Positions 9,390 to 17,699 of a DNA stretch of 64,000 nucleotides are shown piece after piece. Numbering within the stretch: the first letter of the stretch is position 1; each line of letters starts with the position of its first letter. Origin of the DNA: an uncultured Bacilli bacterium (GTDB lineage Bacteria; Bacillota_I; Bacilli_A; RF39; UBA660); NCBI GenBank assembly GCA_910578855.1, contig CAJTRV010000004.1, forward strand, positions 12,498-76,497, given 5' to 3'. The translations under genes were made by a program, and so were the position numbers. A model generated the notes under the pieces. It was given only the letters and a program-made list of their open reading frames with translations, was not told the DNA's origin and made no database searches.

Positions 9390-9848
9390 TTACCAACGTC
9401 TTACTTTATTATTTTTTACTCTTTGAATATTTTGAATATTAAGCTGATTGTAATTTTGTTCTGCACCACAGAGATTCAATATATCTTCATCAGAGTTTAA
9501 TTCAAAGAATCTTTTTAACGACTCCTCTAAAGTGATATTTTTACCTTCCATTCGCTGCTTCATTAGCCATATTTGCATATCACCATAATTCATAATATTT
9601 TTCAGAAGCAGTAGGAATTCATCATACTCCATCTTTTCTTGTCTTTTATCTTCAATAGCTGCTTTTATTATCCAAAGTCTTTGTAACACTTCATCATCCC
9701 GAATACCGTATACTAACTTCATATCTTCTAATGTTTCATTTATAATAAGAATGTCTGTACAACAAAGTTTGCTCGGTTCCGTACCACATCCCTTTTTCTG
9801 CTTCCTCTTTAAACTTTCACTCAATTTTTTAAATATGTTTTCACCCAT
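9390..9848 (-). CDS. Hypothetical protein, helical, cysteine-containing
   Basis: Not recognised. 152 residues from the ATG at 9848, which has GGAGG eight bases upstream; an in-frame extension of ten codons upstream lacks such a site. Predominantly helical, with a CCTD segment near residue 30, acidic and lysine-rich stretches, and no signal peptide or membrane helix. Monocistronic, with its own terminator. Lower G+C than the dcw genes. A cytoplasmic role is likely but function is unknown. Confidence 0.6.
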   Translation of the reverse strand: MGENIFKKLSESLKRKQKKGCGTEPSKLCCTDILIINETLEDMKLVYGIRDDEVLQRLWIIKAAIEDKRQEKMEYDEFLLLLKNIMNYGDMQIWLMKQRMEGKNITLEESLKRFFELNSDEDILNLCGAEQNYNQLNIQNIQRVKNNKVRRW

Positions 9849-9941
9849 ATATACTTCCTCCCAGAAGTAGTATAACATATTTTAGATATTATTGTTATTA
9901 TCTACTAATATTATTTAAAATAACTGTATAAAATTTTATAT

Positions 9942-9970
9942 AAAAAAGAAAAGAGGACTACTCTCCTCTT
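9942..9970 (-). terminator. Terminator after the 46-residue Cys-rich micro-protein
   Basis: AAGAGGA/TCCTCTT stem ending in the stop codon, followed by TTCTTTTTT on the minus strand. Confidence 0.75.
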
Positions 9971-10110
9971 TAAAAGAAACAAGAACCTAAAATAATTGCT
10001 AATAAGATGTATAATACGATAATGCAAACATAATTATTTCCGGTGTTGCATCCACATCCACATCCACAATTAGTTGGTTCTGGACGACTGCAATTGTTTC
10101 CACATGCCAT
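9970..10110 (-). CDS. Cys-rich micro-protein with C-terminal membrane helix
   Basis: 46 residues. N-terminal half is a cysteine/asparagine/glycine-rich segment (NCGCGCGCN at residues 14-22); C-terminal half is one hydrophobic helix (YVCIIVLYILLAIILG). A strong AGGAGGTG lies six bases before the ATG. It follows the YjcZ-like gene by 16 nt and precedes a terminator, so the two form a tiny operon. The helix resembles that of YjcZ-type sporulation micro-proteins, but the Cys-rich head is not part of that family as I know it. A spore-membrane or metal-binding role is inference. Confidence 0.7.
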   Translation of the reverse strand: MACGNNCSRPEPTNCGCGCGCNTGNNYVCIIVLYILLAIILGSCFF

Positions 10111-10126
10111 ACGATTCACCTCCTGC

Positions 10127-10210
10127 CTAAATGTACGCTCCAAGTATGATTATTAAAAGAATAAATAATACTAAAACGATAGCAGCGCCTGATACTCCTG
10201 TGTTACACAT
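10127..10210 (-). CDS. YjcZ-family sporulation micro-protein
   Basis: 27 residues (MCNTGVSGAAIVLVLFILL then IIILGAYI), almost all one membrane helix with the G.AAIVLVLFILLIII pattern of YjcZ/YtkA-size sporulation membrane peptides of Bacillota. Ribosome binding site GGAGG ten bases before the ATG; an ATG three codons earlier is too close to it. A sigma-K-like promoter lies upstream. Such peptides are made in the mother cell or spore; their exact role is poorly known. Confidence 0.75.
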   Translation of the reverse strand: MCNTGVSGAAIVLVLFILLIIILGAYI

Positions 10211-10245
10211 AAAAATCATTCCTCCTTTTTTTGTCTTTTCAAGAG

Positions 10246-10272
10246 TATTTTATGGCAATCAGAGTAATTTGT
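10246..10272 (-). promoter_or_regulatory. Sigma-K-like promoter for the micro-protein pair
   Basis: AC (10272-10271), 16-bp spacer, CATAAAATA (10254-10246), matching the mother-cell sigma-K pattern AC-N16/17-CATAnnnTA. No good sigma-A promoter was seen here. Confidence 0.4.
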
Positions 10273-10292
10273 GATTACTTATAACCAAAATA

Positions 10293-10324
10293 TTGTAATT
10301 TTTATATTTTTTTGATAATATAGT
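10293..10324 (+). promoter_or_regulatory. Candidate prsA promoter
   Basis: TTGTAA at 10293-10298 with TAATAT 17 bp later (10316-10321); TATAGT at 10319-10324 is an alternative -10. A better-looking TATAAT at 10330 would start inside the ribosome binding site AAAGGAG and is rejected. Confidence 0.35.
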
Positions 10325-10356
10325 ACATGTATAATTGAAAGGAGTTCATAAAACAT

Positions 10357-11352
10357 ATGAATAAAAACAGAAATAAAAAACTAGGTTTGATTGCCCTTGT
10401 AGCAGTTGTACTGTTAACAGCTGGATGTGGAAAGGTATCAAAACTAAAAAATGGTGAAGAATTAGTTGCTAGTATCAATGGAAAGAAAATTACAACCGAA
10501 GATTTATACAAGGAATTAAAAAAACAGGGAGGATCTAGTGTTCTGATTAATTTAATTGACGAATATATCGCCAATAAAGAAGTAAAAACCGATGATACAA
10601 CCAAAGAATATGCCAATGCACAATTAGAACAAATGAAAACACAATATACCCAAGCTGGACAAGACTTTAATGCAGCTCTTATCAATGCTGGTTATAAAAA
10701 TGAAGCGGCATTTAAAGACGTATTAATTCTCGACTATAAAAAACAACAAGTAGTTAAGAAATTCTTAGAGAAAGAATTGAAAGATGAAGAAATTGACAAA
10801 TACTATAAAGATGAAATCTTTGGAGCCATGACAGCTCGCCATATCTTAATTAAACCTGATGTCAAAGATGATGCTAGTGATGAAGACAAAGAGAAAGCGG
10901 AAGAAGCAGCAAAGAAAAAAGCCGAAGAGCTCATAAAAAAATTAGAAGATAGCAAAGATGTTGAAAAAACATTCAAGGAACTAGCTGAGAAAAATTCTGA
11001 CGATGAAGCTACAGCCAAAGAAGGTGGACTATTTAGTGACTTTGAAAAAAGTGAAGTCGTAACTGAATTCTGGGATGCAAGTGCCAAATTAAAAGATGGA
11101 AAATATACCAAAGAGCCAGTAAAAAGTGACTATGGATATCATATCATTTATCGTGTTAGCCAAAAAAGCAAACCAAAATTAAAAGATGTCAAAGACGAAA
11201 TTAAAGAAACCCTTGTTTCTAATAAATTAACAAATGACGCTAACTTATCTAGTAAAACTTGGGATCGTATTCGTCGGGAAAAGTATAAATTAAAAATTGA
11301 AGACAGTGAACTAAATGATTCTTATAAGAGCATTGTTGATAATATTAAATAA
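10357..11352 (+). CDS. prsA: Foldase lipoprotein PrsA (parvulin-type peptidyl-prolyl isomerase)
   Basis: Extracytoplasmic chaperone/isomerase that helps secreted proteins, including PBPs, fold outside the membrane. 331 residues: signal peptide with lipobox LTAGC (lipidated Cys24), SurA-like N-terminal helical region, and a parvulin domain (~150-255) containing ARHILIKPD, GLFSDFEKSEVV and YGYHIIYR. Very Lys/Glu-rich linker within the parvulin domain (DASDEDKEKAEEAAKKK), longer than in Bacillus PrsA. Monocistronic between a divergent micro-operon and a shared terminator with truB. AAAGGAG 12 bases before the ATG. Confidence 0.93.
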   Translation: MNKNRNKKLGLIALVAVVLLTAGCGKVSKLKNGEELVASINGKKITTEDLYKELKKQGGSSVLINLIDEYIANKEVKTDDTTKEYANAQLEQMKTQYTQAGQDFNAALINAGYKNEAAFKDVLILDYKKQQVVKKFLEKELKDEEIDKYYKDEIFGAMTARHILIKPDVKDDASDEDKEKAEEAAKKKAEELIKKLEDSKDVEKTFKELAEKNSDDEATAKEGGLFSDFEKSEVVTEFWDASAKLKDGKYTKEPVKSDYGYHIIYRVSQKSKPKLKDVKDEIKETLVSNKLTNDANLSSKTWDRIRREKYKLKIEDSELNDSYKSIVDNIK

Positions 11353-11374
11353 AAAGAGCAACTGCTCTTTTTTT
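11351..11374. terminator. Bidirectional terminator between prsA and truB
   Basis: AAAAAGAGC/GCTCTTTTT hairpin with A-run on one side and T-run on the other, serving the convergent prsA and truB genes. Confidence 0.8.
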
Positions 11375-11380
11375 GATCTT

Positions 11381-12241
11381 CTAAAACATAATCCGTGGTT
11401 TAAAGTGTCCTGGTTCATATTGTTCATATATCCCAATCGGTGAGCCATCAGGATTAATAAATAAAATCTTATCAACATCATAATAAGCTTCTATTTTATT
11501 ACCATTCCGGATCCGGGTTGCATTTTCATCACCAACGACCATCTGTTTGACATCGACTAATGCTTCGGGAATCGAAATACAACGATAATTGCCATTTTCA
11601 AGCGCGGTTAAGCGAATTGCCGATGCCAAGGTATAATTTCCCTGTCTCGTCCGTTCTAACCGCAGCATCGTTCCAATCGTTCCCAACTGAGCAGCCAAGT
11701 CCCGGATGAGACTACGAATATAAGTCCCCTTACTTACCGTTGTTCGAATCGTAAACCGAATTTTTCCATCGCTAACAGTAAGTGGGGAAATCCGTTTTAA
11801 AGAGGCAATTGTCACCTCTTTTTTTGGTAATGTTACTGCCTCATGATGACGAGCATACTCATATAATTTTTTTCCCCGAACCTTAACCGCTGAATAAATT
11901 GGTACTTCTTGCAGATACGTCCCAATCATTTGCGCTAAGGCATGATCAATCTCAGTCTCTGATTTCCTTACTGTTTCCGAAGCGAGAATCTTACCCGTAA
12001 TATCTAAAGTATCAGTCAACGTTCCCAATTCTATTTCGGCAATATATTCTTTCTCCTTATTGGTAATATAATCCACTAATTTCGTTGCTTTCCCAACGGC
12101 TAAAACCAACACCCCGGTAGCCATGGGATCAAGAGTTCCCGTATGGCCGATTTTCTTCGTCTTTAGGGCCTTGCAGGCAATGTTTACAACATCACGACTT
12201 GTATACCCTGTTTCCTTATTAATCACAATAAACCCATTCAT
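11381..12241 (-). CDS. truB: tRNA pseudouridine(55) synthase
   Basis: Converts U55 of the tRNA T-loop to pseudouridine. 286 residues; starts MNGFIVINKETGYTS, motif II GHTGTLDPMATGVL with catalytic Asp38, KEYIAEIELG and the TYIRSLIRDLA motif. C-terminal ~60 residues resemble a short PUA-like extension. In Bacillus truB sits in the rpsO/rbfA/ribF region; here it is not followed by ribF, so the operon has been split. Confidence 0.96.
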   Translation of the reverse strand: MNGFIVINKETGYTSRDVVNIACKALKTKKIGHTGTLDPMATGVLVLAVGKATKLVDYITNKEKEYIAEIELGTLTDTLDITGKILASETVRKSETEIDHALAQMIGTYLQEVPIYSAVKVRGKKLYEYARHHEAVTLPKKEVTIASLKRISPLTVSDGKIRFTIRTTVSKGTYIRSLIRDLAAQLGTIGTMLRLERTRQGNYTLASAIRLTALENGNYRCISIPEALVDVKQMVVGDENATRIRNGNKIEAYYDVDKILFINPDGSPIGIYEQYEPGHFKPRIMF

Positions 12242-12306
12242 ATCATCACCACTCGTCTTACAGTATAAAGAAAATTATTGAAAAAGGCAAGAAAAAAAAA
12301 TCCAGG

Positions 12307-12768
12307 TTATGAATTCTTACAGGTAAGACCATCATCTTCCATCTGTTTTTGATACTTTTTCACATCAATCGTTTTCTTGTTTGCATCATACTTAGGCATA
12401 AACTTTTGAATATCTGCTTCCGAAGCCTTGGCAAAATCTAGCTCTAATAACACGACAAGATTGTTATCCTTCTGTTTAACCGAAGCTTCGACTCCGGTAG
12501 CATTATATGATTCATAGGCTTTTTTTAATGCCTCATAGGCAGCGGTTCTAACACTCTCTTGCTGCTTAGAAACATCCATATCAACCGATATCGTCATTTG
12601 TTGAATCGCATTTCGCTTGGTCTTTAAAACCATTTTTTGCTCGGTTGGAATCCCAGAATCTTCCGTATGCTCCGTACAAGTTAAGGTCTTCGTTCCCCCG
12701 AAACATCCCGTTACCATGCTTACCATTAAAACAGTAACAACAATGGCAACTCCTTTTTTCTTTATCAT
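12307..12768 (-). CDS. Small lipoprotein, DUF1307/YehR-like
   Basis: 153 residues. Signal peptide with lipobox VTGC (Cys at ~22), then a soluble domain with two cysteines far apart (TLTCTEHT near 30 and LTCKNS at the end) that could pair. The pattern of an early TLTC, a central amphipathic helix and a final GLTC is reminiscent of YehR/DUF1307 lipoproteins, but I hold this only weakly. It lies 65 nt upstream of truB with no clear terminator between. Function unknown; exposed on the outer face of the membrane. Confidence 0.6.
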   Translation of the reverse strand: MIKKKGVAIVVTVLMVSMVTGCFGGTKTLTCTEHTEDSGIPTEQKMVLKTKRNAIQQMTISVDMDVSKQQESVRTAAYEALKKAYESYNATGVEASVKQKDNNLVVLLELDFAKASEADIQKFMPKYDANKKTIDVKKYQKQMEDDGLTCKNS

Positions 12769-12831
12769 TTCCTCACTCCTCCTATTTCAATTATAACATA
12801 ATTTGACTTTTTTCACCAATGTTTCACATTC

Positions 12832-12858
12832 AAAAAAACAAGATCAATCACGATCTTG
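12832..12858 (-). terminator. Terminator after the YugP-like protease gene
   Basis: CAAGATC/GATCTTG stem (12839-12845, 12852-12858) overlapping the stop codon, followed by seven T on the minus strand. Confidence 0.75.
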
Positions 12859-13542
12859 CATCATTATAATAATTCGCAAAATATTTAGAATATTCGATAC
12901 CAAACTCGCCACATAAGTCATCGCTGCTGCTTTCAACATATCAGCGATCCCTTGTTTTTCGTCTGGTTCGATTAACATTAACTGTTCTAACTGAACTCCA
13001 GCTCGTTTAGAAGCATCAAATTCAACTGGCAATGTCACTAGCTGAAATAACAATGTCGCACATAACACCAAGATAGAAACCATGAAATATCCTGTCAGTC
13101 CACTAAATAAAGAAATGATAATTCCAAAATATCCAAGGTAAGAAACAAGATTTACAAATGGTACTAAAGCTGAACGGATTTTCATCATGGAATACCCTTC
13201 TTTATCCTGAATCGCATGCCCTACTTCATGGGCAGCAATTGCTAAGGCAGCAATCGTTTCCCCATGGAAAATCTGTGACGACAGACGAATCACTTTTCTA
13301 CTAGGATCGTAGTGATCAGTCAATTCTCCTTTGGTTTCCACCACATAAATCTCTTGTAACCCATTGGCATCTAGAATAACGCGAGCAGCTTCTGCTCCAC
13401 TCATCGTTTTCTTATTCTTGATCACTCTAAATCGTCGGTAGGCGCTGCTTATTTTTGACTGTGCAACAACTACAATGATAATTGCAATAATTGATAATAA
13501 TATGGTTAAGGGCGTCTCATAGCCCCATGTTAAATAATTCAT
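12844..13542 (-). CDS. YugP-like membrane neutral zinc metallopeptidase
   Basis: 232 residues with an N-terminal helix (~12-27), a zinc-binding HEVGH at ~105-109, and two to three C-terminal membrane helices. This matches the Zn_peptidase_2 family (B. subtilis YugP). The active site faces the cytoplasm or membrane, and the physiological substrate is not known. Its ATG abuts the cysS stop codon with GAGGAG inside the end of cysS, so translation is probably coupled to cysS. Confidence 0.88.
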   Translation of the reverse strand: MNYLTWGYETPLTILLSIIAIIIVVVAQSKISSAYRRFRVIKNKKTMSGAEAARVILDANGLQEIYVVETKGELTDHYDPSRKVIRLSSQIFHGETIAALAIAAHEVGHAIQDKEGYSMMKIRSALVPFVNLVSYLGYFGIIISLFSGLTGYFMVSILVLCATLLFQLVTLPVEFDASKRAGVQLEQLMLIEPDEKQGIADMLKAAAMTYVASLVSNILNILRIIIMMQDRD

Positions 13543-14943
13543 TTATTTCTCCTCTATTTCATATGTCGTACCAACTCTTGTATCTCGAAGCACAATTCCT
13601 TGTTTTAAGAGCTCTGATCGAATTCGATCGGCAGTTGCAAAGTCTTTTTGCTCTTTGGCTTCTTGACGTTTGGCTATTTGTTCTAAAATATATTGTTCTA
13701 AATTTTTATCAACTTCAACTGTTTCTAACAATGACAATGATAAAACAGAATCGAACTTACGTATCAAATCAAGTTTGGTCGCATTGTTACAATCCAATTT
13801 CAAGACATCATATAAAACAGTACAAGCATTGGCAGTATTTAAGTCATCCATTAACGCTTCCTGAAATTGCCTGTCATACTGAAAAACGATTTTAGAATCA
13901 ACTTCTCCACTAGAATCTAATAATAAACCTCGTACCCGCTGTTTTAGTTTTTGATATGCCTTCGCCGCACTTTCTAATGATTCATAATGAAACAATAACT
14001 GTTTACGATAATGCGAACCAAGACAGAAAAAGCGGTAACTAAGTGGATCAAAGCCTTTTTCTTCTAAGGTTGCCACCGTAATAAATTCCCCAGTTGACTT
14101 ACTCATCTTCCCACTTGCTATATTCAAGTGTTCATTATGAACCCAATAGTTACACCATTTATGCCCCAAATAGGCCTCACTTTGGGCAATTTCGTTGGTA
14201 TGATGGGGAAAAATATTATCAACTCCGCCACAGTGAATATCCAATGTTTCCCCAAGATGACACATCGAGATACAGGAACATTCAATGTGCCAGCCAGGAT
14301 AACCAATTCCCCATGGACTATCCCACTTCAGCTCCTGATCATCAAACTTTGACTTAGTAAACCACAAAACAAAGTCGGCCTGATTTCGCTTACTATCATC
14401 ATACTCTACCCCAGCCCGTGCTCCTACTACCAAGTCATCTTCCTGATGATTGGTCAGTTGATAATAATCATCTAGCTTAGATGTATCAAAATAAATATTA
14501 CCTTGACTCTCATAGGCATACCCTTTGGCTAGTAACGTCTCAATCATTTTAATATAATCAGCAATATGGCTCGTTGCTGGGGAAACAATATCAGGGTATT
14601 TAATATTTAATTTTTCACAGTCTTGAAAAAATGCTTTCGTATATAAATCAGCAATTTCTAATACCGTTTTATGTTCCCGTTTGGCCCCCTTTAACATTTT
14701 ATCTTCACCAGTATCTGCATCACTACTAAGATGTCCAACATCGGTAATATTCATCACTCTCGTAACCTCGTATCCGATATACCGTAAAGTCTTTTCTAAA
14801 ATATCTTCCATAATATAATTACGAAGATTTCCAATATGTGCATAGTGATATACCGTCGGACCACAAGTATACATTTTTACTTTTCCTTCTTCAAGGGGAA
14901 CAAATGGTTCGATCTTTCCAGACAATGTGTTATATAATTTCAT
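13543..14943 (-). CDS. cysS: Cysteinyl-tRNA synthetase
   Basis: Class I synthetase charging tRNA-Cys; cytoplasmic. About 466 residues. Seen: KMYTCGPTVYHYAHIGN (active-site Cys and HIGN variant of HIGH), WHIECSCISM, the zinc-site HCGG..NIFPHHTNE, and KMSKS. Start chosen at the ATG at 14943 because GGAGG precedes it by seven bases; five in-frame codons upstream overlap that site. In Bacillus cysS is followed by mrnC-rlmB-sigH; here those genes lie 30 kb away and a protease gene follows instead. Confidence 0.96.
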   Translation of the reverse strand: MKLYNTLSGKIEPFVPLEEGKVKMYTCGPTVYHYAHIGNLRNYIMEDILEKTLRYIGYEVTRVMNITDVGHLSSDADTGEDKMLKGAKREHKTVLEIADLYTKAFFQDCEKLNIKYPDIVSPATSHIADYIKMIETLLAKGYAYESQGNIYFDTSKLDDYYQLTNHQEDDLVVGARAGVEYDDSKRNQADFVLWFTKSKFDDQELKWDSPWGIGYPGWHIECSCISMCHLGETLDIHCGGVDNIFPHHTNEIAQSEAYLGHKWCNYWVHNEHLNIASGKMSKSTGEFITVATLEEKGFDPLSYRFFCLGSHYRKQLLFHYESLESAAKAYQKLKQRVRGLLLDSSGEVDSKIVFQYDRQFQEALMDDLNTANACTVLYDVLKLDCNNATKLDLIRKFDSVLSLSLLETVEVDKNLEQYILEQIAKRQEAKEQKDFATADRIRSELLKQGIVLRDTRVGTTYEIEEK

Positions 14944-14963
14944 AGTTTCCCTCCACACTATTT

Positions 14964-14992
14964 ATTATATCATATCTCATTTACTTTGGAAA
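14964..14992 (-). promoter_or_regulatory. cysS promoter
   Basis: Extended -10 TGATATAAT (TATAAT at 14969-14964), weak -35 TTTCCA (14992-14987) at 17 bp. The short leader leaves no room for a T-box. Confidence 0.6.
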
Positions 14993-15081
14993 TATGTTCG
15001 ACATCTCTATATTCCGCTATATTTATGGTACCTAGACCAAAAAGATTTAAAACTATTTTTACATCTTCTTAAAGTAAGTAT

Positions 15082-15110
15082 TTGAATATTCATCCCCAAC
15101 ATGTTATAAT
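15082..15110 (+). promoter_or_regulatory. Promoter of the unrecognised gene at 15.2 kb
   Basis: TTGAAT (15082-15087), 17-bp spacer, TATAAT (15105-15110) with a TG one base upstream (extended -10). An in-frame TTG reading starting at 15082 is therefore promoter DNA and not a start codon. Confidence 0.7.
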
Positions 15111-15207
15111 ACAACCATTCCAAGTCACGCTTTTAAATACCATAAAAAGAAGTGAGGAAAATATAATATATATATCTTACTATTTATGTATATTATATTA
15201 CTTTATA

Positions 15208-15960
15208 ATGAAATATAATTTAGACAAAGAGGCGGCGCTATTTATCGATAGAATTAATCATGGTTTTTTCTACCAAGATTACCTAAAAAACGGGGCAAAA
15301 AGTTATCACGATACCGGAAAAGCAGACCAAGATGTCCAGACGTTCCTTGATTGTATGCTTTTAGATTTTCCTGATTTATTCGCCCAGGAAACCCCTTATA
15401 CAATTAATGTCAAATACAGCGAATTATTAGATCCAATTTATTTTGAAACAATGAAAAATAGATATAAAATGATTCTAGAAGAAATGATAGCTTTCATTGA
15501 AAAAGGTAATCATGAAAATAATTTAATTATAAATACCAATCTTTTAAGTCAGGCTATTTTGGATTACTTTCTTAATATTCAACATTTAAAGAGTATTTAT
15601 AATGTTTACAATGTTAACACCGATATCATCTATGCTGATACAGCATTCTGGCTCTTACGAAAGAAGCCTATTCAAGTTATCCCTACTTTGAATCATGATG
15701 AAATAACAATTCCAAACCAAAAGGAAGCAATCAATCAATTCCTATTTATCAATGAAGAGTTTGTTGCTTTCCAAATGATAAGTAATCTTTTATCAGACTT
15801 AGAAATTAATCCATTCTTATTAAAAACGGAAGAAACACATCTTACTGAGTTTTATAATCATTTATTATACTATTTTAAAAATTATGATTTCACATCATTC
15901 CATTTAGAGTTAATGGTGAAGGGATTTAGATCCGGCTATACATTCGGTAAAAGAAAATAA
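15208..15960 (+). CDS. Hypothetical protein, alpha-helical
   Basis: Not recognised. 250 residues if started at the ATG at 15208. No membrane helix or signal; mostly helical and rich in Asn, Tyr and Leu, with a C-terminal RSGYTFGKRK. The ATG lacks a ribosome binding site, whereas GTGAGGAAA at 15152-15160 is well formed but followed only by in-frame ATA codons (15163, 15166); a rare ATA start or a longer gap to the ATG are both possible. Transcribed alone from a strong-looking promoter, divergent from cysS. Confidence 0.6.
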   Translation: MKYNLDKEAALFIDRINHGFFYQDYLKNGAKSYHDTGKADQDVQTFLDCMLLDFPDLFAQETPYTINVKYSELLDPIYFETMKNRYKMILEEMIAFIEKGNHENNLIINTNLLSQAILDYFLNIQHLKSIYNVYNVNTDIIYADTAFWLLRKKPIQVIPTLNHDEITIPNQKEAINQFLFINEEFVAFQMISNLLSDLEINPFLLKTEETHLTEFYNHLLYYFKNYDFTSFHLELMVKGFRSGYTFGKRK

Positions 15961-15984
15961 TTTTAATACCTTTCATGCCAAAAT

Positions 15985-16028
15985 AAAAGACTAAATAGCA
16001 AAGTTGATTTTCAAAACCGCCTTTGCTA
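15985..16028 (-). terminator. Hairpin between convergent genes, probable terminator
   Basis: TAGCAAAG/CTTTGCTA stem (15996-16003, 16021-16028) followed by a T-rich run on the minus strand; serves the cysteine-synthase-like gene. Confidence 0.4.
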
Positions 16029-16114
16029 CTAGCCTATAAAATTTTAAAATAAACCGGTTTATTACAATTGGGAACTTTTCTAAAGTTGCCAGGATCGATT
16101 ATATATCCCATTGT

Positions 16115-17074
16115 TTAAGAAATTATCTCATAATCTAACAATTCAATTTGATTAGATAAATAAGCTGCATCAGAATTGATCTCATCGGCATACGAAGTAG
16201 ATAAATATTTTTTATTATCATCAGGAAAAACGGTTGCAACTACTCCAGGATAATCAGCTTGTTCTAAGACAGCTGCTAAAAAATTAGCACCCGAAGAAAT
16301 TCCTACGCCAAGTCCAAGTTTGGCTGCTAAGAGCCTTGCCATATTAACTGCATCATCATCATTAATTAATCGAACATCATCTAATAATGATTGATCGACT
16401 AATTCAGGAATAAAATCATCGCCAATTCCCTCAATTTTATGTTGACCGAGTATCGCTCCATTTGTCAGCATTGGCATCTTATCAGGTTCTAAAGCTACAA
16501 CCCGAATACGAGGGTTATTCTCTTTGAGATAAGAGCCAATCCCCATTAATGTTCCACCCGTTCCAATCCCTGATACAAAACTCGTAACACCAGGAAGCGA
16601 TTTATATATCTCTAAAGCGGTACTTTTATAATGGGCCTTTCGATTATCAGAATTTGAAAATTGATCAGGTCGATATCCACCAAGTGTTTTCGCTAAGGCA
16701 TCTGCTTTTGCAATACACCCAGCAAACCCACCTTCTGCTTTAGATACCAGTGTAAGATGGGCGCCATATCGCTTCATCATAAGTTGTCGTTCTTTGCTAC
16801 ACCAATCTGGCATAAAAATATAAACTGAGTGATGATAACGAGCTCCTAACGCTGCAATCGATATTCCTGTATTCCCACTCGTTGCTTCGATAATCGGCAT
16901 ACCATCTTTTAACATTCCCGTTTGTTTGGCATTCGTTAATATATAATCGACCATTCGGTCTTTAATGCTACCTGATAAATTATAGTACTCTAATTTGGTA
17001 TAACATGAGCCCATCACTCCTTGATATCGATAGTTTATTTTGATCATTGGGGTATTTCCAATTAATGTTGTCAT
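16115..17074 (-). CDS. Cysteine synthase / cystathionine beta-synthase family PLP enzyme
   Basis: Fold type II PLP enzyme, probably making cysteine from O-acetylserine and sulfide or related beta-replacement. 319 residues. Seen: TTLIGNTPMIKI start, NLSGSIKDR with PLP Lys38, TSGNTG (phosphate/substrate loop), GTGGTLMGIG and GISSGANFLAA. Start at 17074 is supported by GTGAGG upstream; twelve earlier in-frame codons lack one. The C terminus is short, with no CBS domain, so CysK/CysM-like is favoured, but substrate cannot be fixed from sequence. Confidence 0.85.
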   Translation of the reverse strand: MTTLIGNTPMIKINYRYQGVMGSCYTKLEYYNLSGSIKDRMVDYILTNAKQTGMLKDGMPIIEATSGNTGISIAALGARYHHSVYIFMPDWCSKERQLMMKRYGAHLTLVSKAEGGFAGCIAKADALAKTLGGYRPDQFSNSDNRKAHYKSTALEIYKSLPGVTSFVSGIGTGGTLMGIGSYLKENNPRIRVVALEPDKMPMLTNGAILGQHKIEGIGDDFIPELVDQSLLDDVRLINDDDAVNMARLLAAKLGLGVGISSGANFLAAVLEQADYPGVVATVFPDDNKKYLSTSYADEINSDAAYLSNQIELLDYEIIS

Positions 17075-17145
17075 CTTTTTCCTCACTTTCACATATATTA
17101 TTATAGCCAATTTTTAAATAATTGCCCTCTTTTTTAGAAATAATG

Positions 17146-17174
17146 TTGCAAAATCATCAAACTTATGATATTAT
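17146..17174 (+). promoter_or_regulatory. tRNA operon promoter
   Basis: TTGCAA (17146-17151), 17-bp spacer, TATTAT (17169-17174) with TG upstream (extended -10); start predicted near 17181, 12 nt before the first tRNA. Confidence 0.7.
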
Positions 17175-17192
17175 TAAATAGCGATGTATCTT

Positions 17193-17269
17193 GGACCTTT
17201 AGCTCAGTTGGTTAGAGCATCCGGCTCATAACCGGACGGTCGATGGTTCGAGTCCATCAAGGTCCACCA
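17193..17269 (+). tRNA. tRNA-Met (anticodon CAT)
   Basis: 77 nt with encoded CCA. Acceptor GGACCTT/AAGGTCC, D-arm AGCTCAGTTGGTTAGAGC, anticodon loop CTCATAA, T-arm GGTTCGAGTCC. The first pair is G-C and the sequence looks like elongator tRNA-Met, although a CAT anticodon could also be the lysidine-modified tRNA-Ile2. Confidence 0.93.
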
Positions 17270-17275
17270 TTACTT

Positions 17276-17360
17276 GCGAGTGTGGCGAAATTGGCAGACG
17301 CACTAGACTTAGGATCTAGCGCCTTATGGCATGGGGGTTCAAGTCCCTTCACTCGCACCA
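17276..17360 (+). tRNA. tRNA-Leu (anticodon TAG)
   Basis: 85 nt type II tRNA with a long variable arm and encoded CCA. Acceptor GCGAGTG/CACTCGC, anticodon loop CTTAGGA. It follows tRNA-Met by 6 nt on the same transcript. Confidence 0.95.
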
Positions 17361-17401
17361 TCGATGAATCTGTTCGAACTATTCGAACTTCATATATAAA
17401 T

Positions 17402-17427
17402 ATCAACTCAATTTGGGTTGATTTTTT
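17402..17427 (+). terminator. tRNA operon terminator
   Basis: ATCAACTCA/GGGTTGAT hairpin (17402-17407 with 17417-17422) followed by six T. Confidence 0.75.
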
Positions 17428-17699
17428 CGTTATATGGAAAATCATCCTACTAAGAAAAGCTAGTGTCTATGATAAACATTATTAAGCAAGAAATAACTTT
17501 TGATGAATCTTTAAAATAAAAATTAGAGTTTATCTATAGTTTTTGCAATACTACATCTACTATTTATAATGAATTTATCATATTTCTTCATTATTCTTAT
17601 CTCCAATGATATCATACTAAGATGTATCACAAGGGTAAATTTTTCATTAAAAAACGTCTATACCCAAAACTGCACCAGCGTATTTTGACCAAGTTACTT
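17428..17699. other. Non-coding AT-rich stretch at the edge of the accessory region
   Basis: I see no gene, RNA or repeat here. It joins the tRNA terminator to the decayed transposase. No copy of the tRNA-Leu 3' end was found nearby, so there is no sign of tRNA-targeted integration. Confidence 0.5.

Noticed and set aside
14944..15081. T-box riboswitch before cysS
   Set aside because: The cysS promoter is only ~20 nt from the start codon; no specifier or antiterminator sequence fits.
17276..17360. tRNA-Leu as an integration site for the accessory region
   Set aside because: No duplicate of the tRNA 3' end was found downstream and no intact integrase is present.
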